Below, piece after piece: positions 17,659 through 25,738 of a stretch of DNA of 64,000 nt. The notes beneath the pieces were generated by a model that did not search any database, was not told the DNA's origin, and saw nothing but the letters and a program-made list of their open reading frames with translations. The stretch lies in NCBI RefSeq assembly GCF_025717005.1, contig NZ_JAOVZU010000001.1, positions 588,396 through 652,395 on the forward strand. Direction: 5' to 3'. Made by a program: the position numbers and the translations under genes. Source of the stretch: Actinotalea endophytica (GTDB lineage Bacteria; Actinomycetota; Actinomycetes; Actinomycetales; Cellulomonadaceae). The number at the start of each line of letters is the position of its first letter. Positions within the stretch are counted from its first letter, which is position 1.

Positions 17659-17790
17659 GCGCGATCACCTTCTCAGCACGATTCTCGCGACCTGCGGCTG
17701 GACGGCTCAAGGGGCGAACGCCCCTGAACCGACCTCGGCCGGCCGCCGATCTGGCAGCCTGGACGGGCTGATCAAGATCCGGGGGTAGTG

Positions 17791-18645
17791 ATGCAGATTC
17801 GGGATGTCTCGTTGTCCGTCGACGTCGCGGGCAGCGGGCCCCCGCTCGCGCTGATGCACGGCGGCCCGGGCGCCGACCACTGGAGCATGCAGCCGTTCCG
17901 GCGTCTGTCGGACGAGCACACCACCGTGTTCTACGACCACCGCTGCAACGGGCGCTCCGGCGGCGAGGCGTCCTCGCTGACCTGGGAGAACCTCACCGCG
18001 GACGCCGACGCGCTGCGCGAGGCGCTCGGGTTCGACCGGTGGGCGGTGCTGGGCCACTCGTTCGGCGGGCACGTCGCACTCGAGTACGCGCTGCGCTACC
18101 CGGACCGGGTCTCCCACCTGGTGCTGCTCGACACGGCCGGCGAGGCCCGGTGGGCGCGTGACGAGGCCCCGGAGCTGCTCACCGCACGCGGGTTCCCGCC
18201 GGAGAAGGTCGAGCTGGTGCGGCGCTGGTTCCGCGGCGAGTTCGAGCCGAAGGAGATGATGCGGATCCTGATGCGCATCGGCCCCGCGTACTACTCGCGG
18301 CCCTCGACGTGGCTGGTGATGCGCGAGCTGCTCGAGGGCGGGTGGCGCGCGAAGACCCGGCCCGAGGCGCTGATCGAGGCCGGCAAGGTCCTGCTGCCCG
18401 GATGGTCGGTCATGGACCGGCTGCACGAGCTGCGCGTGCCGACCCTGGTGGTGGCCGGGGTCGACGACTTCCTCTTCCCGCCGGAGTGTCAGGAGCAGCT
18501 CGCAGCGGCGATCCCCGGCGCGCGGCTGGAGCTGGTCGAGGGCGCCGGGCACAACGCCCACTCCGAGCAGCCGGGGGTGACGTTGGGGCTCGTGCGGGAG
18601 TTCCTCGCCGGGCCGGGTGATGTTCCCGGGTCGGACGATGCCTGA
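17791..18645 (+). CDS. Alpha/beta hydrolase, proline-iminopeptidase-like
   Basis: A 284-residue serine hydrolase. An oxyanion segment MHGGPGADHWS near residue 24 precedes the nucleophile elbow GHSFGGHVALEY near residue 90, then an acid in VAGVDDFLFPPE and the catalytic His in GAGHNAHSEQP. The HGGPG motif is the prolyl-aminopeptidase signature, although many esterases also carry it. The ATG at 17791 follows CCGGGGG; GTG 17788 is an alternative. It overlaps or abuts a second hydrolase gene, forming a two-gene unit. Substrate unknown. Confidence 0.85.
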   Translation: MQIRDVSLSVDVAGSGPPLALMHGGPGADHWSMQPFRRLSDEHTTVFYDHRCNGRSGGEASSLTWENLTADADALREALGFDRWAVLGHSFGGHVALEYALRYPDRVSHLVLLDTAGEARWARDEAPELLTARGFPPEKVELVRRWFRGEFEPKEMMRILMRIGPAYYSRPSTWLVMRELLEGGWRAKTRPEALIEAGKVLLPGWSVMDRLHELRVPTLVVAGVDDFLFPPECQEQLAAAIPGARLELVEGAGHNAHSEQPGVTLGLVREFLAGPGDVPGSDDA

Positions 18646-19477
18646 GCGAGGTGACCGGCCGCGGGTCGGCGACCTGTTCGTCGACGTCGCGGGCGACCCC
18701 GGGCAGCCGGCGATCGTGTTCGTGCACGGCGGCGGGCCGAGCGGCCGGATGTGGCGTGCGCACCTGGACGCGCTCGGCGACCGGTACCACTGCCTGGCGC
18801 CGGACCTGCCGGGGTTCGGGCGTAGCAACCACCTGGCGCCGGTGTCGCTGGACCAGGCGGCGGGGCTCGTCGCGGAGCTGATCGAGACCCGGGTGCCGGG
18901 CGGTCGGGCGAGCGTGGTCGGGTTGTCGTACGGCGGGTCGGTCGTGCTCTCGCTGATGGGCGGGCGTGCGGACGTCCTGGACCGCGTGGTGGTCGACGGT
19001 GCGGGTGTGCTGACCTGGTGGGGAGACCGGCTGGTGATCGCCGGGGTGGCCGCGGTGTCGCCGATCATCCGGACGCGAGCCGTGCACGCTGTGCTCGGAC
19101 GGGTCGGCATGAGCGGGCTCGCCGACGAGCTGCGCACCGCGTCACCGGCGGCCTTCCGGCGCGCGTTCGCCGAAGGCTGGGTGGCGCCGCTCTCGCGCGC
19201 GCTGCTCGCGGCACCGTGCCCGACCCTGCTGGTGGGTGGCGAGAACGAGCAGACCGTCCGGGCGTCGAACGCCGCGCTCGCGGCGCTGCTGCCGAGCGCC
19301 GAGGCGCGCTTCGCGCCGGCTCACGGCCACGGCTGGTTCGCGTGGGAGCTGGACCTGCACATCCGGATGGTCGAGGCGTGGGTCGCGGGTGGGGAGCTGC
19401 CGTCGGAGCTCGGGGTGGAGCCGCCGTCGCAGGCCGCGGTGGAGCGGGTGCTCGCACGGCTCAGCCCGCGTGGATGA
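18638..19477 (+). CDS. Alpha/beta fold hydrolase
   Basis: A 279-residue hydrolase with HGGGPSGRMW near residue 29, the nucleophile motif GLSYGGSVVL near residue 93, and a candidate catalytic His in PAHGHGWFAWE. It is a different branch from the hydrolase just upstream, with only the fold in common. The ATG at 18638 overlaps the upstream stop by eight bases; upstream starts at 18617 or 18620 are also possible. Its 3' end overlaps the convergent DeoR gene by 17 bases. Function unknown. Confidence 0.82.
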   Translation: MPERGDRPRVGDLFVDVAGDPGQPAIVFVHGGGPSGRMWRAHLDALGDRYHCLAPDLPGFGRSNHLAPVSLDQAAGLVAELIETRVPGGRASVVGLSYGGSVVLSLMGGRADVLDRVVVDGAGVLTWWGDRLVIAGVAAVSPIIRTRAVHAVLGRVGMSGLADELRTASPAAFRRAFAEGWVAPLSRALLAAPCPTLLVGGENEQTVRASNAALAALLPSAEARFAPAHGHGWFAWELDLHIRMVEAWVAGGELPSELGVEPPSQAAVERVLARLSPRG

Positions 19478-20219
19478 GCGGAACGCCGACCTGCTGGAGA
19501 GCGAGCACCGAGGGGTCGTCGGCGGGCGCGTCGGTGATGACGGCGGTGATGTCGGTGAAGGCGGCGACCTGGAACTGCGATGCGGCGCCGATCTTCTCCG
19601 AGCTCGCCAGCACGTAGGTGTCGGCCGAGCGGCGTGCCAGGGCGCGCTTCATCGCAGCCTCCTCGCTGTCGCCGGTGGTGAGCTGCCGCTCCGGGTGGAC
19701 GCCCGTGACGCCGATGAAGCACAGGTCGGCGGAGAGCATCGACACCGCCTCGAGCGCGGCGGACCCGCACGTGACGATCGAGTGCTTGAACAGCCGCCCG
19801 CCGATCACCGTGACGTCGATCCGCGGGTGGGGGACCAGGGCGGCCGCGATCGTCGGGCTGTGCGTGATGACCGAGCACTCCAGCGACGGCGGTAGGGCGG
19901 CGACCAGGGCGAGGGCCGTGGTGCCGCCGTCGATGATCACGGTGCTGCCGGGGGTGACGAGGCGTGCCGCGGTGCGCGCGACCCGGGTCTTGCCGGCGGG
20001 CTCGATCGCCTCGCGCTGGGCGTAGGGAGCGACGGCGGGCGACGCGGGCAGGGCGCCGCCGTACACGCGCTGGCAGAGCCCCTCGGCCGCGAGCTCGCGC
20101 AGGTCCCGGCGGATGCTGTCCTCGGAGAGGTCGAGGTCGCGTGCTACCTGCTTGGCGACGATCTTGCCCTCGGCCGCCAGGCGGTCGAGGAGGTACTGGC
20201 GGCGTTCGCTCGCGAGCAT
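19461..20219 (-). CDS. DeoR-family transcriptional regulator
   Basis: A 252-residue regulator. The DeoR helix-turn-helix is at the N-terminus (RRQYLLDRLAAEGKIVAKQV, then DLSEDSIRRDLRELAAEG and RVYGGAL). The DeoRC effector domain follows (IIDGGTTALALVAALP, VIGGRLFKHS, FIGVTGVHPERQLTTGD, VLASSEKIG). The ATG at 20219 is preceded by GAAGGAG. Its promoter region is shared with the divergent DUF4406-like gene, so that gene and its downstream esterase are the obvious targets. Confidence 0.9.
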   Translation of the reverse strand: MLASERRQYLLDRLAAEGKIVAKQVARDLDLSEDSIRRDLRELAAEGLCQRVYGGALPASPAVAPYAQREAIEPAGKTRVARTAARLVTPGSTVIIDGGTTALALVAALPPSLECSVITHSPTIAAALVPHPRIDVTVIGGRLFKHSIVTCGSAALEAVSMLSADLCFIGVTGVHPERQLTTGDSEEAAMKRALARRSADTYVLASSEKIGAASQFQVAAFTDITAVITDAPADDPSVLALQQVGVPLIHAG

Positions 20220-20237
20220 TCGCACTCCTTCACGGTC

Positions 20238-20275
20238 TTGCACGATTCTACATGATGGGCTGTAAGGTCGCGGGC
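20238..20275 (+). promoter_or_regulatory. Divergent promoter region, leaderless on the plus strand
   Basis: Plus strand: TTGCAC (20238-20243) and TAAGGT (20263-20268), which ends seven bases before the ATG at 20276, with no Shine-Dalgarno sequence, so a leaderless transcript is likely. Minus strand: TGTAGAAT (extended -10 TAGAAT at 20250-20245) serves the DeoR gene, which has a normal ribosome site. The two promoters overlap. Confidence 0.5.
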
Positions 20276-20671
20276 ATGACACAGCGTCCTTTGATGATCC
20301 TGATCGCCGGCCCGTACCGGTCCGGCACCGGCGACGACCCTGAGCTGATGGCTGCGAACCTGCGGCGGCTCGAGGAGGCGGCTTGGCCGATCTTCCTGGC
20401 CGGGCATGTTCCGATGATCGGGGAGTGGGTCGCGCTGCCGGTGCTGGCCAGCGCCGGGGCGTCGGGGCCGCTGGATCCGCTCGCTGCGGAGGTGATGTAC
20501 CCGACGGCGGAGCGGCTGCTCCAGCACTGCGACGGGGTGCTGCGGCTGCCGGGGGAGTCGATCGGGGCGGATCAGGATGTCGCGATCGCGCTGGGGCGGG
20601 GGATTCCGGTGTACTGGCGGCTCGACGAGGTTCCGGGGGTCGCACAGGGCCCCGGACCGATCAGGAGGTGA
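20276..20671 (+). CDS. DUF4406-like / nucleoside deoxyribosyltransferase-fold protein
   Basis: A 131-residue protein with the fold signature LILIAGPYRSG-like start (MILIAGPYRSGT at residues 7-18), a middle NLRRLEEAAWPIFLAGHVP, and the C-terminal GADQDVAIALGRGIPVYW. This pattern matches DUF4406 and nucleoside 2-deoxyribosyltransferase-like proteins, which bind a nucleotide or related ligand. The ATG at 20276 appears leaderless. It is followed four bases later by a small ORF coupled to an esterase. Exact function unknown. Confidence 0.7.
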   Translation: MTQRPLMILIAGPYRSGTGDDPELMAANLRRLEEAAWPIFLAGHVPMIGEWVALPVLASAGASGPLDPLAAEVMYPTAERLLQHCDGVLRLPGESIGADQDVAIALGRGIPVYWRLDEVPGVAQGPGPIRR

Positions 20672-20675
20672 GCCC

Positions 20676-20765
20676 ATGAGCCCACACGCGCCGGGGCGGC
20701 CCGGCTTGCCGCCGGTCGAGAGCCCGAGCGTGCCGCCTCGCGGGCCGGCGGGGCGGCGCTCATGA
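20676..20765 (+). CDS. Small ORF of 29 codons, translationally coupled to the esterase
   Basis: A 29-residue Pro/Gly-rich ORF (starting MSPHAPGRPG) with a near-perfect ribosome site AGGAGGT (20663-20669) six bases before the ATG. Its stop overlaps the esterase start (ATGA at 20762), and the esterase has no clear ribosome site of its own. It may act as a leader peptide that lets ribosomes reach the esterase, or encode a real micro-protein. No homology is recognised. Confidence 0.5.
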   Translation: MSPHAPGRPGLPPVESPSVPPRGPAGRRS

Positions 20766-21697
20766 CGAGTGACGCCGTCCACCCGGAGCTACGCCGATCC
20801 TTGAGGCGCGTCCCGCGGATGGACTTCCGGAAGCCCGCCGTCCGGACGCTCTCGCGCTGGGGCACGCGCCTCGCGCCGGGGCACCGCGTCCGCGGCGTCC
20901 GAACCCGCTGGGTCGATGCGGGTCCCGTCCGAGCCCGTGTCTACGAGCCGCTCTCCTCCGGTGCGCCGCACCCCGGGCTGCTCTGGCTGCACGGCGGCGG
21001 GCTCGTGATCGGCGATCCCCGGCAGGACGACCGCCTCTGTGCGGGCGCCGCTGCCGAGCTCGGCATCACGGTCGTCTCCCCGCGGTACCGGCTGGCCCCG
21101 GAGCACCCGTTCCCGGCCGCGCTCGATGACGCCGCCGCCGCGTGGCGCTGGACGCAGGAGCACACGGCCGAGCTGGGCGTCGAGCCCGGCGCGGTCGCCC
21201 TCGGCGGCGAGAGCGCCGGCGGTGGGCTCGCCGCGTGCCTCGCCCAGCTGCTGCGGGACACCTCCGAGGATCGACCGGTCGCCCAGTGGCTGTTCGCCCC
21301 GATGCTCGACGACCGCACCGCCGCCCGACGCCACCTCGACGAGCTCGACCACCCGGTCTGGAACAACACCGCGAACCGCTTCGGCTGGCGTGCGTACCTC
21401 GGGGTGGAGCCTGGGATCGAGGATCTTCGTGACTACGCGGCAGCAGCCCGGCGCCTCGACCTCTCGGGCCTGCCGCCGACGTGGATCTGTGCCGGAGACA
21501 TCGAGCTGTTCCACGACGAGGTGGTCGACTACGCGACGCGGTTGGGGGACGCAGGAGTCGACACCACGCTCGACATCGTCCCTGGCGGCGCCCACGGGTT
21601 CGAGAACTGGGCGGCCACCACGCCACTGGCGACCTCGCTGGTCGCGCGAGCGCGCGCCTGGCTCGGCGCTGTGCTCGATCGCGCCCGCGCGACCTGA
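20762..21697 (+). CDS. Alpha/beta hydrolase, HSL-type esterase
   Basis: A 311-residue esterase of the hormone-sensitive-lipase group. The oxyanion motif HGGGLVIG lies near residue 80, the nucleophile motif GGESAGGGLAA near 146 (canonical GDSAGG with Glu for Asp), an acidic segment AGDIELFHDE near 245 and a His in PGGAHGFENW near 280. Such enzymes hydrolyse short-chain acyl esters, which in polysaccharide users include acetylated sugars. Cytoplasmic, no signal peptide. Coupled to the small ORF upstream and likely cotranscribed with the DUF4406-like gene. Confidence 0.88.
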   Translation: MTSDAVHPELRRSLRRVPRMDFRKPAVRTLSRWGTRLAPGHRVRGVRTRWVDAGPVRARVYEPLSSGAPHPGLLWLHGGGLVIGDPRQDDRLCAGAAAELGITVVSPRYRLAPEHPFPAALDDAAAAWRWTQEHTAELGVEPGAVALGGESAGGGLAACLAQLLRDTSEDRPVAQWLFAPMLDDRTAARRHLDELDHPVWNNTANRFGWRAYLGVEPGIEDLRDYAAAARRLDLSGLPPTWICAGDIELFHDEVVDYATRLGDAGVDTTLDIVPGGAHGFENWAATTPLATSLVARARAWLGAVLDRARAT

Positions 21698-21727
21698 CGT
21701 CCGGTGGCCGCGCCGTGTCGGTGCGGA

Positions 21728-21763
21728 GCCGGCCGACGGCCCCAGCCGTGGGGCCGGGCCGGC
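21728..21763. terminator. Bidirectional hairpin between convergent genes
   Basis: GCCGGCCGACGGCCCCA (21728-21744) pairs with TGGGGCCGGGCCGGC (21749-21763), with a small bulge and a four-base loop. It lies 31 bases after the esterase stop and 67 bases beyond the 3' end of the convergent gene. Likely the terminator of the esterase unit. It also marks the left limit of the accessory region. Confidence 0.6.
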
Positions 21764-21829
21764 CGTGAGCATAGTTCGCTCTCCTCGGCCGGCGGTTGCG
21801 GGGCTAGATCGTGACCATAGGTCGGGGAC

Positions 21830-22408
21830 TTAGGGGTGCGACCCCGCGTAGAACTCGTCCACGACCGGGGCCGAGCGGACCCAGAGGTCGCGGAGCCGCA
21901 CCACGCAGTCGCGGGCCAACGCCGCTGGATCGATCCCAGGGCCTTCGACTGGCTCGACATAGCTCCAGAAGGCCCACCAGGTGTGGGTCTGGCCGCCGAG
22001 TTGGCTACGTAGCGGGGAGAACGCGGCGGTGAGTCCCCGCATGTGGGTCGGGTCGGCCTGGGCTCCGTCATCGCGCACTGCCACGTACGGCCACGGATCC
22101 CCTCGTCCGATCCCAAGGAGCGAGTCCGGGCGCCACTCGATCACCACCGCGACCAGGCCGGCGTCACGGCGCGGCCAGCTGACGCGGCGCATGCCGACTC
22201 GGGGCCGCTCGCCGCGATCGAGGTCGGCGTCGTAGGGCTCGGCGCCGAGCTCGGCGGCAAGCTCCTCGACGGCCGGCGCGAGCGCGAGCAGGTGGCGGTG
22301 CACGAGCTCGGAGCCCTCTTCACGCAAGTCAGCCCAGGTCTCAATGTCGCGCTGATGGTCGAGGTAGAACCATGCGCGGGCGTCAGCGTCATCGCGGATT
22401 TCAGACAT
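21830..22408 (-). CDS. Unknown protein paired with a PD-(D/E)XK nuclease
   Basis: A 192-residue soluble protein, acidic at the N-terminus (MSEIRDDADARAWFYLDHQR) and rich in Trp in its C-terminal half (WRPDSLLGIGRGDPWPYVAV, TWWAFWSYVEP). No recognised domain. Its start overlaps the end of the upstream nuclease gene by eight bases, so the two are translated together and the protein probably works with the nuclease, for instance as a partner or inhibitor. It sits at the left end of the restriction island. Confidence 0.7.
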   Translation of the reverse strand: MSEIRDDADARAWFYLDHQRDIETWADLREEGSELVHRHLLALAPAVEELAAELGAEPYDADLDRGERPRVGMRRVSWPRRDAGLVAVVIEWRPDSLLGIGRGDPWPYVAVRDDGAQADPTHMRGLTAAFSPLRSQLGGQTHTWWAFWSYVEPVEGPGIDPAALARDCVVRLRDLWVRSAPVVDEFYAGSHP

Positions 22409-23177
22409 GGTGGTATGCCTCCAGGGTCTCGATGAAGTCCAGGACGCCGGGTTGGCATGGGCCACCTGCGACAGCCGCTCGCAGTAGCCCTGCGACGTCC
22501 GCCCAGGAGAGGGGTTGCCATCGTTTCGCCGAGGCATTTGCCGTCATTGGCCTGCGTGAGCCGCGGGTGAGGAAGACGAAGGTCGGTGCCATCTCGTCAG
22601 CCCACAGGGTATGCAGGCGGTCGAGCTGGTCCGGTTGCTCCGGTGCGTACACCTTGGCTTCCACGACGAGCGTCCACGACGGTGCGTAGACGACCAGGTC
22701 GGCGCGGGTGGTCGGCAAGGTCTCGCCGGACGGGGTCTCCTGACGCGACTCCTCGGTGACCACGCGCACGTCGGCTCCCGCAACTGGCGCCTCCAGGCCG
22801 AGGTGCTCGGCAATCGCATCCAGGGCGGAGTTACCGAGTTGGTGGCGCCCGTCGGAGCGAAGTACCCAGGCCAGGCCACGGGTGAGGAGCACCTCGCTGT
22901 CCTGCAGCCGTAGCGCGGCGAGGAGTGTGCGGGCCCCGGACGTCCAGGCGCCGCGGGTGACCAGCGCCGCCTGTGTGTGCCGCATCTCGGCGAGATTGGC
23001 TCCCCACTGGCGAACCTGCGCCTTCTGGCGCTCGACGACGGCGCGGTCCAACGCCGTCCACTCAGACCGCAGGCGGTCATGGTGGGCGTTCCACGCGAGT
23101 GCCTCGTCGGCGTTGCCGTAGATGCTGTTGGCGTCGCGCGCACCACGCGCCTGCCACCGCATCCCACTGTCGTCCAT
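22401..23177 (-). CDS. PD-(D/E)XK superfamily nuclease
   Basis: A 258-residue protein whose C-terminal half carries a restriction-like nuclease core: Asp in TRADLVVYAPSWTLVV and the E-x-K of VEAKVYAPEQPDQLDRL (about residues 160-190). The N-terminal half is helical with a LAWVLRSDGRHQLG segment. Proteins of this type are often found beside restriction systems and may be defence nucleases. The ATG at 23177 has no strong ribosome site. Followed by an overlapping partner gene. Specificity unknown. Confidence 0.75.
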   Translation of the reverse strand: MDDSGMRWQARGARDANSIYGNADEALAWNAHHDRLRSEWTALDRAVVERQKAQVRQWGANLAEMRHTQAALVTRGAWTSGARTLLAALRLQDSEVLLTRGLAWVLRSDGRHQLGNSALDAIAEHLGLEAPVAGADVRVVTEESRQETPSGETLPTTRADLVVYAPSWTLVVEAKVYAPEQPDQLDRLHTLWADEMAPTFVFLTRGSRRPMTANASAKRWQPLSWADVAGLLRAAVAGGPCQPGVLDFIETLEAYHHV

Positions 23178-23283
23178 CGCGTGCCATCTTCGCGCACTTG
23201 GTCAAGGGCGCGTCAACGTCGGGCCGGGTGATCCGTTGGGGCAGGTCGAGCCCACGTGACGCGCGGCGGGCGTGCGGCGCCGT

Positions 23284-25383
23284 TCATCCCGCGTGTTCGG
23301 CAACGACCTCGGTCAGTGGGGCGACGCCGCCATCGCGCTCGAGGGCCCAGAACTCAAACCCGGAGATGTTGGTGACTTCGAGGTGCCGAGCGGCATCGTC
23401 GAGGGTGTCGAACTCGTGGAGCCCGTCGATGAGGATGGTGCCGTCCTCACTAATGACGGCGTCGACCTGCCAGTCGGGGTCGACCGGGTCGAGGAGATCG
23501 CCGGGCTTCAGGATGCCCGCCGCGAGGAGCTCGGAGAGCGGCAGTTCTGCCGGCGCGGTGTCCTCAACCGTGACTGGCTCGGTGGGCGCGTGGGCTTGTC
23601 CGCCGCTGAGGAGCGCGAAGGCGTCCCGGATGACGGTCGAGATCTTCTGACGGCGGGCTTCAAGGAACTCGTCGTACTCCATGTGCTCCCAGCCGTCCGG
23701 CAGCGCGTGCCAGTAGTGCTGCTTCATCAGCCACTCCGAGTCCGCCCCGCGTTCGGCGACCAAGTCGGGCCAGTACTCGGCGGGTGGCCGGTCGGAGATA
23801 GCGATGTTCGTGGCCCAGTCGGTGGGTGCGAAGTTTGCGACCTGGTTGATTCGCTTCGTGTCGGTCGTGCCCAGGACGTTCTGCTGGTAGGCGCGCGGGA
23901 AGAGATGGTGGCCTTCGAGTCCCTTGATAGCGGGCAGCGCGGGGTCCATCCAGTCACGAACCTTCATATTGAGCATGAACATGTCGGCATCGAGGATGTT
24001 CAGCGCGGCCAGGTAGCACTGGTAGACCGGCGACAAAGCCGTGCTCGAGGTGACTAGGTGCTGGGGCACGTTGAACGTCCAGTAGTCGTCCGTGAGCGCG
24101 GTCCTGATCGTCTGGTTGACCAGCCGCTCGAACCCTGCGGCATCACCGTTGGCCAGGCTCCCGAACATGTCGAGGTCCTTCTGGAGCTGCGACTCGCCCG
24201 AGCCGGTGTACCGGGAGGTCATCTGGGACATGAAGACCCACCGTGCGACCAGGATGCGCAGCCGCTGCAGATCGACACCGTATCGGGTGCGCCCGAGCAT
24301 GAAGACGACGGAGCTGTAGACGAGGTTCATGTTGGACGTAATGCCCTTGCTGGACCGGAAGCCGGCCGTCTGGACGGCACGGATGAACTCCGTCCAGTTG
24401 ACCCGGTCGGTGACGATCGGCAGCGCCTTCTGGAGCAGGCTGAGCTCGGCCGCCTGCCGGTCCGGGTCGACGACGCCACTGATCCGGTCCTTCGCCTGAA
24501 GCGCGGCGTAGGCATCGAGCAACTTCGCGCGGTTCTGCCCGACGGCGACCATGGCGCGCACGACATGTCCCGTCTCGACGGGGAGGAACGGGTTCTTGGG
24601 TGTCCAGTCGATGCGCCGCCCGGCAATCTCGCTCGCCCGGTCCGGAGTGACGCGGGAGTTGCGCGCGAAGTCCTCGATGCGCTCGCGGCCGTCCGGCCAG
24701 AAGACGCTCAACCACGTGAGGATGTAGTCGTAGGCCTTGAGGCTGACGCCCTCGGAGTTGATGCGCACGAAGATGTCGGCAACCGTCCGCTTCTCGACGT
24801 CGGACTGAATGTGTACGACCTGGAACTTGTAGTTCCTCAGGGCGTCGAGCCGACTGAACGCCTCTTCCACGCGCAGTTCGTCGTCGTCGGGGAGTTCCTG
24901 GCCGCTGGACTTGAATCGGCTGATGAACGCCCTGCGGGCCTTGATCGGCGACTCGAAGACCATAGAGATGTCCTCGACCCAGCTCACGGAACGCGCAAGG
25001 ACCGGGGTGCGGACGTCGAACTTCTCGGTGAACGGGTTGAACGAGATGGTAATCGACTTCTCGCGGTAGGCCTCGTCACGGACCTTCAAGCCCTTCATCG
25101 CGGCGTACAGACTCGTGAGCCGCTGCTGGCCATCGACGATCTGGTGCGCGGCGTCGACCTCGCCGACGCCCGAGATCGCGCGCGTCTCGCCGTTGGCCGT
25201 GACATCCCAGAACATCAACTCGCCAACGGGGTAGCCCCGGTACATGGAGTCGAATAGGTCGCGGACCTTGGTCGCAGGCCACACGAACGGGCGCTGGAGG
25301 TCCGGGAGTCGAACGCTGCCCTTCTGGACGCCTGAGACCAGTTGGTCGACGTCCCACGGTGTCGGCTTGAAGATCGCCCCCAT
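23284..25383 (-). CDS. DUF262-HNH protein with C-terminal RAMA-like domain (type IV restriction-like)
   Basis: A 699-residue protein. The N-terminus is a ParB-like DUF262 domain with VRLPDLQRPFVWP and the nucleotide motif VDGQQRLTSLYAAMKG (residues 20-100). A central helical region leads to a DUF1524-like HNH segment, LEGHHLFPRAYQQN (about residue 490-505). The last 80 residues (LPLSELLAAGILKPGDLL, TLDDAARHLEVT, GFEFWALERDG) resemble the RAMA/DUF4357 domain found with modification-dependent enzymes. DUF262 plus DUF1524 is the GmrSD type IV architecture, which cuts modified phage DNA. The ATG at 25383 follows AGGGGAAG. Divergent from hsdM. Confidence 0.8.
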   Translation of the reverse strand: MGAIFKPTPWDVDQLVSGVQKGSVRLPDLQRPFVWPATKVRDLFDSMYRGYPVGELMFWDVTANGETRAISGVGEVDAAHQIVDGQQRLTSLYAAMKGLKVRDEAYREKSITISFNPFTEKFDVRTPVLARSVSWVEDISMVFESPIKARRAFISRFKSSGQELPDDDELRVEEAFSRLDALRNYKFQVVHIQSDVEKRTVADIFVRINSEGVSLKAYDYILTWLSVFWPDGRERIEDFARNSRVTPDRASEIAGRRIDWTPKNPFLPVETGHVVRAMVAVGQNRAKLLDAYAALQAKDRISGVVDPDRQAAELSLLQKALPIVTDRVNWTEFIRAVQTAGFRSSKGITSNMNLVYSSVVFMLGRTRYGVDLQRLRILVARWVFMSQMTSRYTGSGESQLQKDLDMFGSLANGDAAGFERLVNQTIRTALTDDYWTFNVPQHLVTSSTALSPVYQCYLAALNILDADMFMLNMKVRDWMDPALPAIKGLEGHHLFPRAYQQNVLGTTDTKRINQVANFAPTDWATNIAISDRPPAEYWPDLVAERGADSEWLMKQHYWHALPDGWEHMEYDEFLEARRQKISTVIRDAFALLSGGQAHAPTEPVTVEDTAPAELPLSELLAAGILKPGDLLDPVDPDWQVDAVISEDGTILIDGLHEFDTLDDAARHLEVTNISGFEFWALERDGGVAPLTEVVAEHAG

Positions 25384-25738
25384 CGGTGACTTCCCCTGTC
25401 CTCGTCGTTCGTCCGGTCCCAAGGCACATCGTGGCAGGTGTGTCACGATCCCGTCGCGGGTGCGGGCGAGCTCTCCGCGGTCGCTGTGGCCGTCAGATAG
25501 CAGTCCGGGATGCAGAGCCATGAATCGGCGGCGCTCTCGGATGGTCCGGGCGGATTGGCGGACGACTCCGACGCCGAAGGCTCCGCTTTCAGCGGACGTT
25601 GACACGACGCGGCTAGGTTGAGATCCGAGCCCCCACAGGTACCAGCACTCGCCCGCCGCGGCGGTGAGGAGACCCAGCCCGTATGAACCACCGAGCAACG
25701 ATCTACGACAGCAACATCCGGGCCGCGAGGGTGGTGGC
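25384..25738. other. 355-base divergent intergenic region between DUF262 gene and hsdM
   Basis: No gene seen. It must hold the promoters for both directions. TTGACA at 25599-25604 and TAGGTT at 25614-25619 on the plus strand resemble promoter boxes, but only nine bases separate them, so they cannot form one standard promoter. An upstream in-frame extension of hsdM reaches 25664 but lacks a convincing ribosome site. Confidence 0.4.

Noticed and set aside
21698..21829. Left attachment site copy of the tRNA-Lys 3' end
   Set aside because: Only a short GTGGGG match inside a terminator hairpin was found; this is not long enough to support an attachment site.
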